Of a DNA stretch of 27,262 nt, positions 1 to 8,418 are shown piece by piece. The notes beneath the pieces are model-generated. The model was not told where the DNA came from. It worked only from the letters and a program-made list of their open reading frames with translations, and did not search any database. The first letter of the stretch is position 1, and each line of letters starts with the position of its first letter. Source of the stretch: an uncultured Lachnospiraceae bacterium (GTDB lineage Bacteria > Bacillota > Clostridia > Lachnospirales > Lachnospiraceae); contig CADBLW010000028.1 in assembly GCA_902795625.1 (NCBI GenBank), positions 1 to 27,262 of the forward strand. Reading direction: 5' to 3'. A program made the translations under genes and the position numbers.

Positions 1-792
1 GTGAGGGACGCGCGGCTTACCTACTACCACTCACACTCGATCCTTGAGATCGCGTACATACTCTCCGGCAAGGGGCAGTATCTGATCGACGGTGTGACGT
101 ACGATGTCAAGCAGGGCGATCTTCTCGTGTGCAATCCGGGGGTGATGCATCAGAGCATCATCACGAACCCGGCGGATCCGACGCTCGAGTTCGTGGCGGG
201 CATCTCGGACCTTCATTTTCTGAACATGGAGCCGAACTCGCTGCGGCTGCCGGACGGATGTCCGGTGCTGACGCTGAGCAACGAGGTGAAGCGGGAGATC
301 AGCCGCTGCTGCTATGAGATCATCGATGAGAACATGGCGCCGCAGTCCGGCCGGTACTACCTTGTGCAGGCGCAGATGATGAAGATCCTGATCCTTCTGT
401 ACCGCTCCGTTGTGGAGAAGCCGAAGGATGAGGTTGTCGGTGTGACCTTTGAGAGTTACTCGAAGAGCTATGTTGTACAGAAGATCATCCAGTACCTGAA
501 GGCGAACTATTCGCAGCACATTTCCCTCGACGGGATCGCGCAGAACATGTACTTAAGTCCCGTGTACATCTCCAAGATCTTCAAGGAGAAGACCGGCGAC
601 TCGCCGATCAACTATCTGATCCAGATCCGCCTCGCGAAGGCGAAGGAGATGCTCGAGGAAAACCGCGGAAGCATACGCGCCATCGCGGCGCAGGTCGGCT
701 ACGACGACGTGTACCATTTCAGCAAGCTGTTTAAGAAGTATTACGGGGTTTCGCCGCTGTACTACCGAAAGGCGGCGATCGATACGGAGTAA
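1..792 (+). CDS. AraC family transcriptional regulator (5' partial)
   Basis: One-component DNA-binding regulator, probably sensing a sugar or related small molecule. Residues about 1-70 form a cupin-like sensor half (H-x-H near the start, then LEIAYILSGKG and IDGVTYDVKQGD, then GVMHQ). Residues about 160-260 are the double helix-turn-helix AraC domain: ISLDGIAQNMYLSPVYISKIFKEKTG is the first HTH and IRAIAAQVGYDDVYHFSKLFKKYYGVSP the second, with the family signature. The frame is open from base 1 and full-length relatives have extra N-terminal residues before the cupin histidines, so the gene probably begins upstream and the GTG at position 1 need not be the start. It ends 50 bp before the Sir2 gene. 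Target genes are not identifiable here. The family call is firm; the ligand is unknown. Confidence 0.93.
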   Translation: MRDARLTYYHSHSILEIAYILSGKGQYLIDGVTYDVKQGDLLVCNPGVMHQSIITNPADPTLEFVAGISDLHFLNMEPNSLRLPDGCPVLTLSNEVKREISRCCYEIIDENMAPQSGRYYLVQAQMMKILILLYRSVVEKPKDEVVGVTFESYSKSYVVQKIIQYLKANYSQHISLDGIAQNMYLSPVYISKIFKEKTGDSPINYLIQIRLAKAKEMLEENRGSIRAIAAQVGYDDVYHFSKLFKKYYGVSPLYYRKAAIDTE

Positions 793-830
793 CTGCCGCG
801 GCAGCGGCAACAGGGCCGGGAACGACCCGG
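793..830 (+). other. Two short dyad symmetries between araC-like gene and sir2
   Basis: The 50-bp gap holds a perfect palindrome CTGCCGCGGCAG (793-804) and a small hairpin CCGGG-AACGA-CCCGG (816-830), followed by the AGGAGAGG ribosome binding site of the next gene. There is no T-tract, so this is not a convincing intrinsic terminator. The GCGGCAGCGGCA core recurs in the low-complexity insert of uvrC and in the esterase gene. Confidence 0.45.
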
Positions 831-842
831 AAAGGAGAGGGC

Positions 843-1580
843 ATGGACGAGCTAAGACAGAAACTGGCGGATTTGTTGCGAGGGAGCGACAACATCGTAT
901 TTTTCGGAGGCGCTGGCGTATCCACCGCGAGCAACATTCCGGATTTCCGGAGCGCGAACGGGCTGTTCCATCAGAAGCTGCACCGCACGCTGTCGCCGGA
1001 GGAGATGGTGTCAAGAACATTTTACGAGAGATATCCGGAGGATTTCTTCGACTTTTACAAAAAATACCTGGTCTACCCGGAGGCGGAGCCCAACGACTGC
1101 CACAAGGCTTTGGCGAAGCTTGAGCAGATGGGCAAGCTCAAGGCCGTCGTGACGCAGAACATTGACGGTCTGCACCAGAAGGCGGGGTCGAAGGTCGTGT
1201 ATGAGCTGCACGGATCCGTGCTCCGGAACTACTGCACACGCTGTCATAAGTTTTACGGCGTGGACGCGATCCTGGAGGCGGACGGTGTGCCGCACTGCGA
1301 GTGCGGCGGAGTGATCAAGCCCGATGTCGTGCTCTACGAGGAGAGCCTCGATGACACGGTCATCAACAAGGCGGTCTCGGCGATCGCGAAGGCGGACACG
1401 CTGATCATCGGCGGAACCTCGCTGATCGTGTACCCGGCGGCGGGGCTGATCCAGTACTATCGCGGACGCAAGCTTGTGCTGATCAACAAGAGCGTGACGC
1501 AGGCGGATTCGTATGCGCAGCTCGTGATCCATGACGATATCGCGTCGGTGATGAAGGACGCGGTGGACGCGCTGGGCTAA
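843..1580 (+). CDS. cobB: NAD-dependent protein deacylase, Sir2 family
   Basis: Sirtuin that removes acyl groups from lysine using NAD+, giving nicotinamide and O-acyl-ADP-ribose; cytoplasmic. The 245-aa length is normal for bacterial sirtuins. Seen in order: NAD-binding GGAGVSTASNIPDFRS (about 22-37), catalytic block TQNIDGLHQKAG with YELHGS carrying the catalytic His, a four-Cys zinc site (CTRCHKFYG then CECGG), and the C-terminal GGTSLIVYPAAGL and VLINKS NAD-pocket segments. The start at 843 is supported by AGGAGAGGG 5 bp upstream. Which acyl group it prefers is not settled by what I can read. It may be co-transcribed with the AraC gene (50-bp gap), though no functional link is evident. 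Confidence 0.95.
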   Translation: MDELRQKLADLLRGSDNIVFFGGAGVSTASNIPDFRSANGLFHQKLHRTLSPEEMVSRTFYERYPEDFFDFYKKYLVYPEAEPNDCHKALAKLEQMGKLKAVVTQNIDGLHQKAGSKVVYELHGSVLRNYCTRCHKFYGVDAILEADGVPHCECGGVIKPDVVLYEESLDDTVINKAVSAIAKADTLIIGGTSLIVYPAAGLIQYYRGRKLVLINKSVTQADSYAQLVIHDDIASVMKDAVDALG

Positions 1581-1683
1581 GCGTGCCGGAGAAGAAAGAG
1601 AGTCCGTGGGAGTGAGTTTCATTTTCCGGACAATATGAAAAGAAGGCGCCGTGCCGGCGGGCAGGCGCAGAGGGAGAACTACG

Positions 1684-3750
1684 ATGGGAACATCGAACAA
1701 TGACAACAAGGGCGGAGGCAACAAGAAGAACGACGGCCGGAAAAACGGCGTGGTCTCACGGATCATACTGACCGTGATCCTGTTCTTCATCTTCATTCTC
1801 TGCTACATGTTTATCTCGTCGGAGATCAACAAGATCCGCAACCGTGAGATCACCTACGGTGAGTTCCTCACGATGCTGGAGAAGGACGAGATCCTCAAGA
1901 TCGAGATTCAGGATGATTACGACAAGATCGTGATCTACCCGCGCGAGAGCGCCAAGGAGGACGTCCGCGTTGAGACCTATTACACGGGTATCATCGAGAC
2001 GGACTCGAAGCTGACGGAGCGCCTCGAGGAGGCGAGAAGCCGCAGCGAGGCCGATGAGAAACAGACCGAGAAGTTTGAGTACAAGCGGTTGATCGTCGAC
2101 AAGAGCACAACGATCCTGGATGTATTTTTCGCGTACATCCTGCCGTTTTTGTTCATCTACCTGATGTTGTGGGGCGTGTACCGCATGCTCTCCAGAAACG
2201 GCGGCATCGGAGGCTTCGGCGCGGGCAAATCCACCGCGAAGATGTACGTCGAGAAGGAGACCGGCGTCACCTTCAAGGATGTGGCCGGCCAGGAGGAGGC
2301 GAAGGAGTCCGTGCTGGAGCTTGTGGACTTCCTGCATGACCCCGCAAAATACACCCGCATCGGTGCGAAGCTGCCGAAGGGAGCGCTTTTGGTGGGACCT
2401 CCCGGAACGGGTAAGACGCTCCTCGCGAAGGCGGTGGCCGGCGAGGCGAAGGTACCGTTCTTCTCCCTGTCCGGATCGGACTTTGTGGAGATGTATGTCG
2501 GTGTCGGCGCGTCCCGTGTGCGTGACCTGTTCCGCCAGGCGCAGCAGATGGCGCCGTGTATCGTCTTCATCGACGAGATTGACGCGATCGGCAAGAGCCG
2601 TGACAGCAGATACGGCGGCGGCAATGACGAGCGCGAGCAGAAGCTGAACCAGCTCCTCGCGGAGATGGACGGCTTCGACACCTCGAAGGGTGTCGTGATC
2701 CTGGCGGCGACGAACCGTCCGGAGATCCTCGACAAGGCGCTTCTGCGCCCGGGCCGTTTCGACCGCCGGATCATCGTCGACAAGCCCGATCTGAAGGGTC
2801 GTCTCGCGACACTGAAGGTTCATTCGAAAAATGTTCTCATGCACGATTCGGTCGACCTCGAGGCCATCGCTCTGGCGACGAGCGGCGCGGTCGGTTCGGA
2901 TCTCGCGAATATCATCAACGAGGCCGCGATCCTTGCGGTCAAGGAAGGCCGCACGGTTGTGCAGCAGTCCGACCTGATGGAGTCCGTGGAGGTCGTCTTC
3001 GCCGGCAAGGAGAAGAAGGACCGCATCCTCGGCCCGGAGGAGAAGAAGATCGTCGCGTTCCACGAGGTTGGACACGCGCTTGTGGCAGCGCTCCAAAAGG
3101 GCGCGGAGCCGGTGCAGAAGATCACGATCGTGCCCCGCACGATGGGCGCTTTGGGATATACGATGCAGGTTCCCGAGGAGGAGAAGTACTTAAGCTCGAA
3201 GGACGACATCCTGCGCGAGATCCGCACGCTGTGCGGCGGACGCGCGGCGGAGGCGGTTATCTTCAACTCGATCACCACCGGCGCGAGCAACGACATCGAG
3301 CGCGCGACATCCCTCGCACGCCAGATGATCACGATGTACGGTATGTCGGATGAGTTCGGCATGGTTGCCCTCGAGACGATCGAGAGCCGTTATCTCGACG
3401 GCCGCGCCGTGACGCAGTGCAGCGACCAGACGGCGACGAAGATCGACACCGAGGTGAAGAACACGATCGGCAGCTGCTATGCCGACGCGGAGCGTATGCT
3501 TCGGGAAAATATCCGGGTGCTCAACGAGGCTGCACAGTTCCTGATCGAGAAGGAGACCATCACCGGCAAGCAGTTTATGGAGATTTTCCGCCGCGTGCGC
3601 GGTGAGGAGCCGGAGACGGTCGAAGTAACGTCGATCACCCTTGACGAGAGTGAGAGCGGCGAGGCTGTGACGGGCGCTAAAGAAGAGCGCGAGAACGGCG
3701 AGGCTGTGAACGTTCCGAAAGGCGATGATACCGGAGAGAAGCAGGAGTAA
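1684..3750 (+). CDS. ftsH: ATP-dependent zinc metalloprotease FtsH
   Basis: Membrane-anchored hexameric AAA+ protease that degrades misfolded membrane proteins and short-lived regulators. Start chosen at ATG 1684 after AGAGGGAGAA; the upstream in-frame GTG at 1651 has a poorer site. That gives 688 aa. Residues about 20-42 are the first membrane helix, a small extracytoplasmic domain follows, and about 145-165 is the second helix. Walker A GPPGTGKT is at 238-245, Walker B is IVFIDEID, the second region of homology is TNRPEILDKALLRPGRFDR, and the zinc site HEVGH is at 460-464 (HEAGH in most FtsH). The final 60 residues are an acidic tail with a repeated GEAV element, and the stop codon lies inside a tandem repeat. 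The HEVGH and GALGYTMQ variants suggest a Clostridia subfamily; a second ftsH elsewhere is possible. Confidence 0.97.
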   Translation: MGTSNNDNKGGGNKKNDGRKNGVVSRIILTVILFFIFILCYMFISSEINKIRNREITYGEFLTMLEKDEILKIEIQDDYDKIVIYPRESAKEDVRVETYYTGIIETDSKLTERLEEARSRSEADEKQTEKFEYKRLIVDKSTTILDVFFAYILPFLFIYLMLWGVYRMLSRNGGIGGFGAGKSTAKMYVEKETGVTFKDVAGQEEAKESVLELVDFLHDPAKYTRIGAKLPKGALLVGPPGTGKTLLAKAVAGEAKVPFFSLSGSDFVEMYVGVGASRVRDLFRQAQQMAPCIVFIDEIDAIGKSRDSRYGGGNDEREQKLNQLLAEMDGFDTSKGVVILAATNRPEILDKALLRPGRFDRRIIVDKPDLKGRLATLKVHSKNVLMHDSVDLEAIALATSGAVGSDLANIINEAAILAVKEGRTVVQQSDLMESVEVVFAGKEKKDRILGPEEKKIVAFHEVGHALVAALQKGAEPVQKITIVPRTMGALGYTMQVPEEEKYLSSKDDILREIRTLCGGRAAEAVIFNSITTGASNDIERATSLARQMITMYGMSDEFGMVALETIESRYLDGRAVTQCSDQTATKIDTEVKNTIGSCYADAERMLRENIRVLNEAAQFLIEKETITGKQFMEIFRRVRGEEPETVEVTSITLDESESGEAVTGAKEERENGEAVNVPKGDDTGEKQE

Positions 3751-3786
3751 CCGGAGAGAAGCAGTAACCGGAGAGAAGCAACGGTA
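3730..3786 (+). repeat. Tandem 17-20 bp repeat across the ftsH stop codon
   Basis: Three head-to-tail copies built on ACCGGAGAGAAGCAG: 3730-3749, 3750-3766 and 3767-3786. The first copy encodes the last FtsH residues (TGEKQE) and ends in the ftsH TAA. The second copy also ends in GTA before an A, so TAA recurs in the non-coding copies. Each unit holds a GGAGAG Shine-Dalgarno-like core. Related units occur at 8336-8418 and 16446-16527. Confidence 0.8.
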
Positions 3787-3788
3787 AA

Positions 3789-3810
3789 CGGACAACACCC
3801 ATGTTGTCCG
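3789..3810 (+). other. Hairpin upstream of first cotH-like gene
   Basis: Perfect 8-bp inverted repeat CGGACAAC (3789-3796) and GTTGTCCG (3803-3810) with a 6-nt loop, just after the tandem repeat and 30 bp before the CotH start. No T-tract follows, so termination is unlikely; it could be an operator, an mRNA stabiliser or a translation modulator. A close relative, CCGGACA/TGTCCGG, is at 16463-16482. Confidence 0.6.
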
Positions 3811-3840
3811 GGGAGAGGTTTGAGGAGAGAGGATCGCGTG

Positions 3841-5949
3841 ATGAGCGGTAACAGGAGAGTCTTATTGGTATTCGCGACGCTTGCCGTTGTGCTGCTGCTC
3901 GTGACCGTCGTGAACTCATACCGGCTTAAATCCGGTACGCATGAGGAACTGGACGGTACCGAGGCGGAACTCACCGGCAAGGTGGATCCGGACGATGACG
4001 GCACGAGGACGAAAACCACCCCGACCGCTGTGGTGACCGGGGCAGCGCCGACGGAGGAAGCTCCGACACCGACCGAAGCACCTGTGTCTCAGACGCTTCT
4101 GTTCATCAACGAAATCTTACCGACCAACACAAAATACAACCAGAAAGACAAAGCATACTACGATCTTGTCGAACTGTACAACGGCTCCGACGAGACGATC
4201 CGGCTCGGGGACTACTGTCTGTCCGACTCGAAGAAACATCTCGCGGATTATCCGCTGCCGGCGATCGAGCTGCCGGCGGGCGGCTACGCGGTCGTGTACT
4301 GCACCGGCAAATACGATGTGAAAGACGAGTATGATCTCGCCTTCAAGCTTTCCTATTTCGGCGAGAAGGTGTATCTCTCGGACAGAAACGGCAACGTCAT
4401 CGACCTGGTGGAGTATCCTGAGCTTCCGCAGAATGTGAGCTACGGGCGCATGGGCGATGAGCTGAGGATATTTGACAAGCCGAGCATCGGAACCGCCAAC
4501 GAGGGCGGCTACGCGCGGATGTCGACAAGGCCCGATGTGGATCTAGAGCCGGGTTTTTACTCGGGAACTCAGAGAGTCAGCTTCATCACGGAGGGAACGA
4601 TCCGCTACACGCTGGACGGCAGCGTGCCGACGTCCTCCTCCAAGGTGTGGGACGGCAACCCGATCGAGATCTCCTCAAACTGCGCGATACGAGCGTATGC
4701 GGAGGAGGAGGGCTGCTTCGCCAGCTTTTCGTCGACCTTCGGGTATTTCTTCGACACGCCCGAGTATGAGCTCGACGTGGCCCGGCTGACGATCAAGGAG
4801 TCGGATCTCAACCGGATGAATGAGAATTATATGTCGGGGACCAAGTACGCGGCCAATCTGTCGCTGTACTCCAACGGGCACCTTGAATTTTCCGAGGACT
4901 GTGCCGTGAGCACCTTCGGCGGTTCGAGCCGTGCGTATATCAAGAAGAGTTATCAGATCACGTTCACCACGACCTACGGACCGTCCAAGCTGCGGTACCC
5001 GCTGTTCGACAACATGGACGAGGACGAGTTCAACTCCATCGTTCTCCGCGGCGGCAGCCAGGACAACGAGGCAGCTCTGATGAGGGATGAGCTGCTCACG
5101 TCGCTCGTGACGGACAACGGACTTGTGGACGACCTTCTGGTGCAGTCCTACCGGCCGGTGAACCTGTACATCAACGGCGAATACCGCGGCATCTACTACA
5201 TCCGCGAGCACACCGACGAGTACATGGTGGCTTCCCACTACGGCTGCGATCCGGAGGAGGTCACCCTCGTCAAGCAGATGCACACCGTCAAATGCGGCAG
5301 GGAAGCGAAGGAGTGGACGGACCTTTGGAAGTTCATCTCCGAGCATCGCCTGACGGACGAGGAATCCTACAACTATGTCAAGTCGGTCATTGACCTGCAG
5401 AGCATCGCCGATTACTATGTCGTGCAGCTGTGGGACGGCAACATCGATCCCGACAACATCTGTGTCTGCAAAGCCGGAGATAAGTTCGGCGGACGCTGGA
5501 TCTACGTGCTGTATGACCTCGACCTCACGCTGACACGCGGCGTGCCGGGGACGACGAACGAGCTGCTCGGTACGTTCAACACGGGCTATTACACGTTCAA
5601 CGCGCTGATCTACCGCCTCTTGGAAAATGAGGAGTTCCGCGAGCTGTTCTGCGAGCGGATGGAATACATCCTGACCAATGTGCTCACGGATGAGCGCTGC
5701 AACGAGTACATCGACAGATTTGTCGAGATGCTCGACCACGACATGGTCTACAACTGCGAGCGCTGGCATCCGGTCAAGGACCCTGTGAAGAAGACCAACT
5801 ACCGCAGCTACAGCGGATGGCAGAGCAGTGTCAAGACCCTTCGCGAGATGATCACCGGGCGCGGCCCGAAGATCATCCGGGATTTTGTGAGCGCCAAGGG
5901 AATATCGGATGAGCTCGTGAACCGGTATTTTTCGAAGTTGCTTGAATGA
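3841..5949 (+). CDS. Membrane-anchored LTD/CotH kinase domain protein (copy 1)
   Basis: Probable extracytoplasmic atypical protein kinase. CotH proteins have a degenerate kinase fold; in Bacillus CotH phosphorylates spore-coat proteins. The start at ATG 3841 follows AGGAGAGAGG; in-frame TTG 3820 and GTG 3838 are alternatives. Of 702 aa, residues 8-27 are a signal-anchor helix and about 30-85 a Pro/Thr/Glu-rich linker. About 86-210 is a lamin-tail domain (INEILPTNTKY, VELYN, YCLSDS). About 233-300 is a chitobiase C-terminal-like beta domain (GFYSGTQRVSF, IRYTLDGSVPTSS). From about 310 to the end is CotH. Candidate catalytic acids are D536 (GNIDPDN) and D559/D561 (YDLDLTL). A close paralog follows directly. 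Domains are clear; substrate and any sporulation link are inference. Confidence 0.88.
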   Translation: MSGNRRVLLVFATLAVVLLLVTVVNSYRLKSGTHEELDGTEAELTGKVDPDDDGTRTKTTPTAVVTGAAPTEEAPTPTEAPVSQTLLFINEILPTNTKYNQKDKAYYDLVELYNGSDETIRLGDYCLSDSKKHLADYPLPAIELPAGGYAVVYCTGKYDVKDEYDLAFKLSYFGEKVYLSDRNGNVIDLVEYPELPQNVSYGRMGDELRIFDKPSIGTANEGGYARMSTRPDVDLEPGFYSGTQRVSFITEGTIRYTLDGSVPTSSSKVWDGNPIEISSNCAIRAYAEEEGCFASFSSTFGYFFDTPEYELDVARLTIKESDLNRMNENYMSGTKYAANLSLYSNGHLEFSEDCAVSTFGGSSRAYIKKSYQITFTTTYGPSKLRYPLFDNMDEDEFNSIVLRGGSQDNEAALMRDELLTSLVTDNGLVDDLLVQSYRPVNLYINGEYRGIYYIREHTDEYMVASHYGCDPEEVTLVKQMHTVKCGREAKEWTDLWKFISEHRLTDEESYNYVKSVIDLQSIADYYVVQLWDGNIDPDNICVCKAGDKFGGRWIYVLYDLDLTLTRGVPGTTNELLGTFNTGYYTFNALIYRLLENEEFRELFCERMEYILTNVLTDERCNEYIDRFVEMLDHDMVYNCERWHPVKDPVKKTNYRSYSGWQSSVKTLREMITGRGPKIIRDFVSAKGISDELVNRYFSKLLE

Positions 5950-5982
5950 TCGTTTCACAGACGGACAGAGTTTTGGAAAATG

Positions 5983-6024
5983 CTGAGGAATTCCCGGGAG
6001 GACTTCCTCAGTAATTGCTTTTTT
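5983..6024 (+). terminator. Terminator-like hairpin between the two cotH-like genes
   Basis: Perfect 8-bp stem CTGAGGAA (5983-5990) with TTCCTCAG (6004-6011), a 13-nt loop, then TAATTGC and six T residues (6019-6024). The T-run begins 7 nt after the stem and the stem is only half GC, so termination may be partial. It lies 12 bp before the second cotH-like start and could uncouple the expression of the two paralogs. Confidence 0.55.
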
Positions 6025-6035
6025 CGGAGAGGACT

Positions 6036-8300
6036 ATGAGGCGGATCCTGTTTGGCGTGTTATCGCTTGCAATCGCATTGATGATGATAGCCTGGACCTG
6101 GTACCGGGGACCGATGAGGACAGGACTGCGTTCGTCTGCAGGACTTGTGAGCGCGACCCCGGCGGGCGCCGCGGAACCGACTGCTGCAGAGCAGGTCGCA
6201 GAGACAGAACCGAACACCGCGGAACCTGCCGCGGAGACTGCAGCGAAGGAACCGGCCGCCACCGAGAAAACGAATACAGAAGTGGCGCCGGAGACGGCAG
6301 ACATGGAGACAGCAGTAAAGATGACTGCGTCTGCAAAGCCGAACGATGAAACGGCATCCGGGATAACCGACGGGACGCCCGAAGCGGCGGCCGATCCGTC
6401 GGGCACGCCGGAGCTGACGGCAGAACCGTCTCCGACGGAAGCGCCGGAGGAGCCGAAGCTTTTGATCAGCGAGATCCTTCCGACGAATACAAAATACAAC
6501 AAGCACAACGGCGGCTGCTATGACGCCGTCGAGATCTATAACGCATCGGAGGAGGCGGTCATGCTCTCCGGGTACTGTCTGTCCGATTCGAAGAAGCGCC
6601 TCACGGAGTATCCGCTTCCCGAGGTTGAGCTTGCCGCGGGTGAGTATATGGTGTTCTACTGTACCGGCAAGTACGACGTGAAAGAAGGAAATGATCTCGC
6701 GTTCAAACTGTCCTACTTTGGGGAGAAGGTGTTCCTGTCTGACCGCGAGGGCAATGTCATCGACAAGGTTAAGTATCCGCAGCTGCCGCAAAACGTAAGC
6801 TACGGGCGCGACGGCGAGGAGTGGCGGATTTACGACAAGCCGACGCTCGGAAGCGCCAACGAGGGCGGCCTTGAGCGCGTCGCGGAGACCCCTGAGGTTG
6901 ACCTGGCACCCGGTTTTTACGAGGGAACGCAGACGGTGACGTTCACCACGGGCGGCACGATCCGGTACACCCTCGACGGGAGCAAGCCGGACTCGTCCTC
7001 GAAGAAGTGGGACGGGCAGCCGATCGAGATCTCCGAGACATGCACGATCCGCGCGTATGCGACGGAGGAAAACTGCCTCGCGAGCTTCGACGCGGCGTTT
7101 GACTATTTCATCGACGCGCCGGACTATGAGCTCGATGTGCTGTCGCTTTCCCTGAAAGAGTCAGACTTCGGGACGATGAACAAAAATTACAACTCAAAGA
7201 AGAAATACGCTGCGAGCATCACGCTTTTCTCCGGCGGGCAAATGCAGTTCTCGGAGGACTGCGCGATCAGCGTGTACGGCGCGACGAGCCGCGCATATCC
7301 GAAGAAGAGCTATCAGATTACATTTTCCTCTGCATACGGAGTGTCCAAGCTTCGGTACCGCGTGTTTGACAATCTTGAGATCGACGAGTTCAACTCGCTC
7401 GTGCTGCGCTCCGGCTCGCAGGACGCCTCGGGAGCGATGATGAGAGACGAGTACGTCTCCTCCCTCGCCACCTCGTACGGAGTCGTCGACGATGTGCTCG
7501 TTCAGGCGTACAAGCCCGTGAACCTCTACATCAACGGTCAGTACTGGGGGATCTACTATATCCGCGAGCACATCGACGAGGACATGATCGCTTCGCACTA
7601 CGGCTGCGACCCGGAGGAGGTCACGATCATCAAGCAGATGAACACGGTGATCTGCGGCAAGGACGGCCAGGAGTGGAAGGATCTCTGGAAATACATCAGC
7701 AACAACCGGCTGAAGGACGCGGAGGCCTACGAGTATGTCAAGTCGGTGGCGGACGTTCAGAGCGTCGCCGATTACTACATCATACAGCTCTGGAACGGCA
7801 ACATCGACATGGACAATGTCCGCGTGTGCAAGGCCGGCGACAACCGTTGGATCTATATCCTGTACGACCTTGATCTGACGCTGTACCGGGGGGCTTCCGG
7901 TACTACCGCGGAGCAGCTCGGGACCTTCAACACCGGGTACTACACCTTCAACGCGCTGATCAATCGTCTTTTGGAAAATGAGGAGTTCCGGGAGCTGTTT
8001 TGCGAGCGCCTGCAGAAGATCCTGAACCTCCCGCTTTCGAGCGACGCGGCGCTCACGCAGATCAACCAAATGGAGCAAATGCTCGACCACGACATGAAAT
8101 ACAGCTGCGAGCGGTGGCAGGGAGTGAAGGATCCGCACGGCGAGATCGGCTACCGCAGCTACAAGAGCTGGAAGAGCAACGTGGAGACGCTGCGGACGAG
8201 AGTAGACGGGAGAGAGTGGAAGATCCTCAAGGATTTTATCAAGGCGAAGGGGATACCGGACGAACTTGTGGAAAAGTATTTTCCGATACTGAAGTCATAG
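6036..8300 (+). CDS. Membrane-anchored LTD/CotH kinase domain protein (copy 2)
   Basis: Paralog of the preceding gene with the same architecture, so also a candidate exported protein kinase. ATG 6036 follows CGGAGAGG and begins with MRRILFG and a hydrophobic helix; the in-frame TTG at 6015 lies in the T-tract of the upstream hairpin and is unlikely. Of 754 aa, residues about 4-22 are the signal anchor. About 25-140 is a long Ala/Glu/Thr-rich linker, roughly twice that of copy 1. The lamin-tail domain starts about 142 (ISEILPTNTKY); then come the chitobiase-C-like domain (GFYEGTQTVTF, IRYTLDGSKPDSS) and CotH to the end. Candidate catalytic acids D591 (NIDMDN) and D611/D613 (YDLDLTL) are kept, so neither copy looks dead. 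Divergence is concentrated in the linker, consistent with duplication followed by spacing or substrate change. Confidence 0.88.
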   Translation: MRRILFGVLSLAIALMMIAWTWYRGPMRTGLRSSAGLVSATPAGAAEPTAAEQVAETEPNTAEPAAETAAKEPAATEKTNTEVAPETADMETAVKMTASAKPNDETASGITDGTPEAAADPSGTPELTAEPSPTEAPEEPKLLISEILPTNTKYNKHNGGCYDAVEIYNASEEAVMLSGYCLSDSKKRLTEYPLPEVELAAGEYMVFYCTGKYDVKEGNDLAFKLSYFGEKVFLSDREGNVIDKVKYPQLPQNVSYGRDGEEWRIYDKPTLGSANEGGLERVAETPEVDLAPGFYEGTQTVTFTTGGTIRYTLDGSKPDSSSKKWDGQPIEISETCTIRAYATEENCLASFDAAFDYFIDAPDYELDVLSLSLKESDFGTMNKNYNSKKKYAASITLFSGGQMQFSEDCAISVYGATSRAYPKKSYQITFSSAYGVSKLRYRVFDNLEIDEFNSLVLRSGSQDASGAMMRDEYVSSLATSYGVVDDVLVQAYKPVNLYINGQYWGIYYIREHIDEDMIASHYGCDPEEVTIIKQMNTVICGKDGQEWKDLWKYISNNRLKDAEAYEYVKSVADVQSVADYYIIQLWNGNIDMDNVRVCKAGDNRWIYILYDLDLTLYRGASGTTAEQLGTFNTGYYTFNALINRLLENEEFRELFCERLQKILNLPLSSDAALTQINQMEQMLDHDMKYSCERWQGVKDPHGEIGYRSYKSWKSNVETLRTRVDGREWKILKDFIKAKGIPDELVEKYFPILKS

Positions 8301-8335
8301 AAAACGACGGAGAAAAACAACGAACTGAGCAATAC

Positions 8336-8418
8336 CCTGTCGGAGGAGAACGGTAATCCGGCGGAGAAGAGCAGTAACCAGACGGAGACATACATAACCT
8401 GACGGAGGCCCGGAAATG
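8336..8418 (+). repeat. Tandem 20-22 bp repeat ending in the uvrC ribosome binding site
   Basis: Four consecutive units: 8336-8357, 8358-8377, 8378-8397 and 8398-8418. Approximate consensus is CC-N-G-N-CGGAG, about six purine-rich bases, then TAA. The last unit reads CCTGACGGAGG and supplies the real Shine-Dalgarno, with the uvrC ATG where the earlier units have TAA. A weaker unit (CGACGGAGAAAAACAAC) may precede the array at about 8306. The units resemble those after ftsH. Confidence 0.8.

Noticed and set aside
1635..1703. Small + strand ORF (22 codons, MKRRRRAGG...) overlapping the ftsH start
   Set aside because: No ribosome binding site, out of frame with ftsH and overlapping its well-supported start; composition explained by the GC-rich leader.
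1756..3096. Long open frame on the minus strand opposite ftsH (and similar ones opposite other genes)
   Set aside because: Third-position GC bias opens antisense frames in GC-rich genes; no family motifs or ribosome sites, and the + strand genes are certain.
3841..8300. Anti-phage or toxin interpretation of the two large paired membrane proteins
   Set aside because: Domain content (lamin-tail, chitobiase-C-like, CotH) and signal anchors fit surface kinases; no nuclease, NTPase or known defence domains adjoin them.
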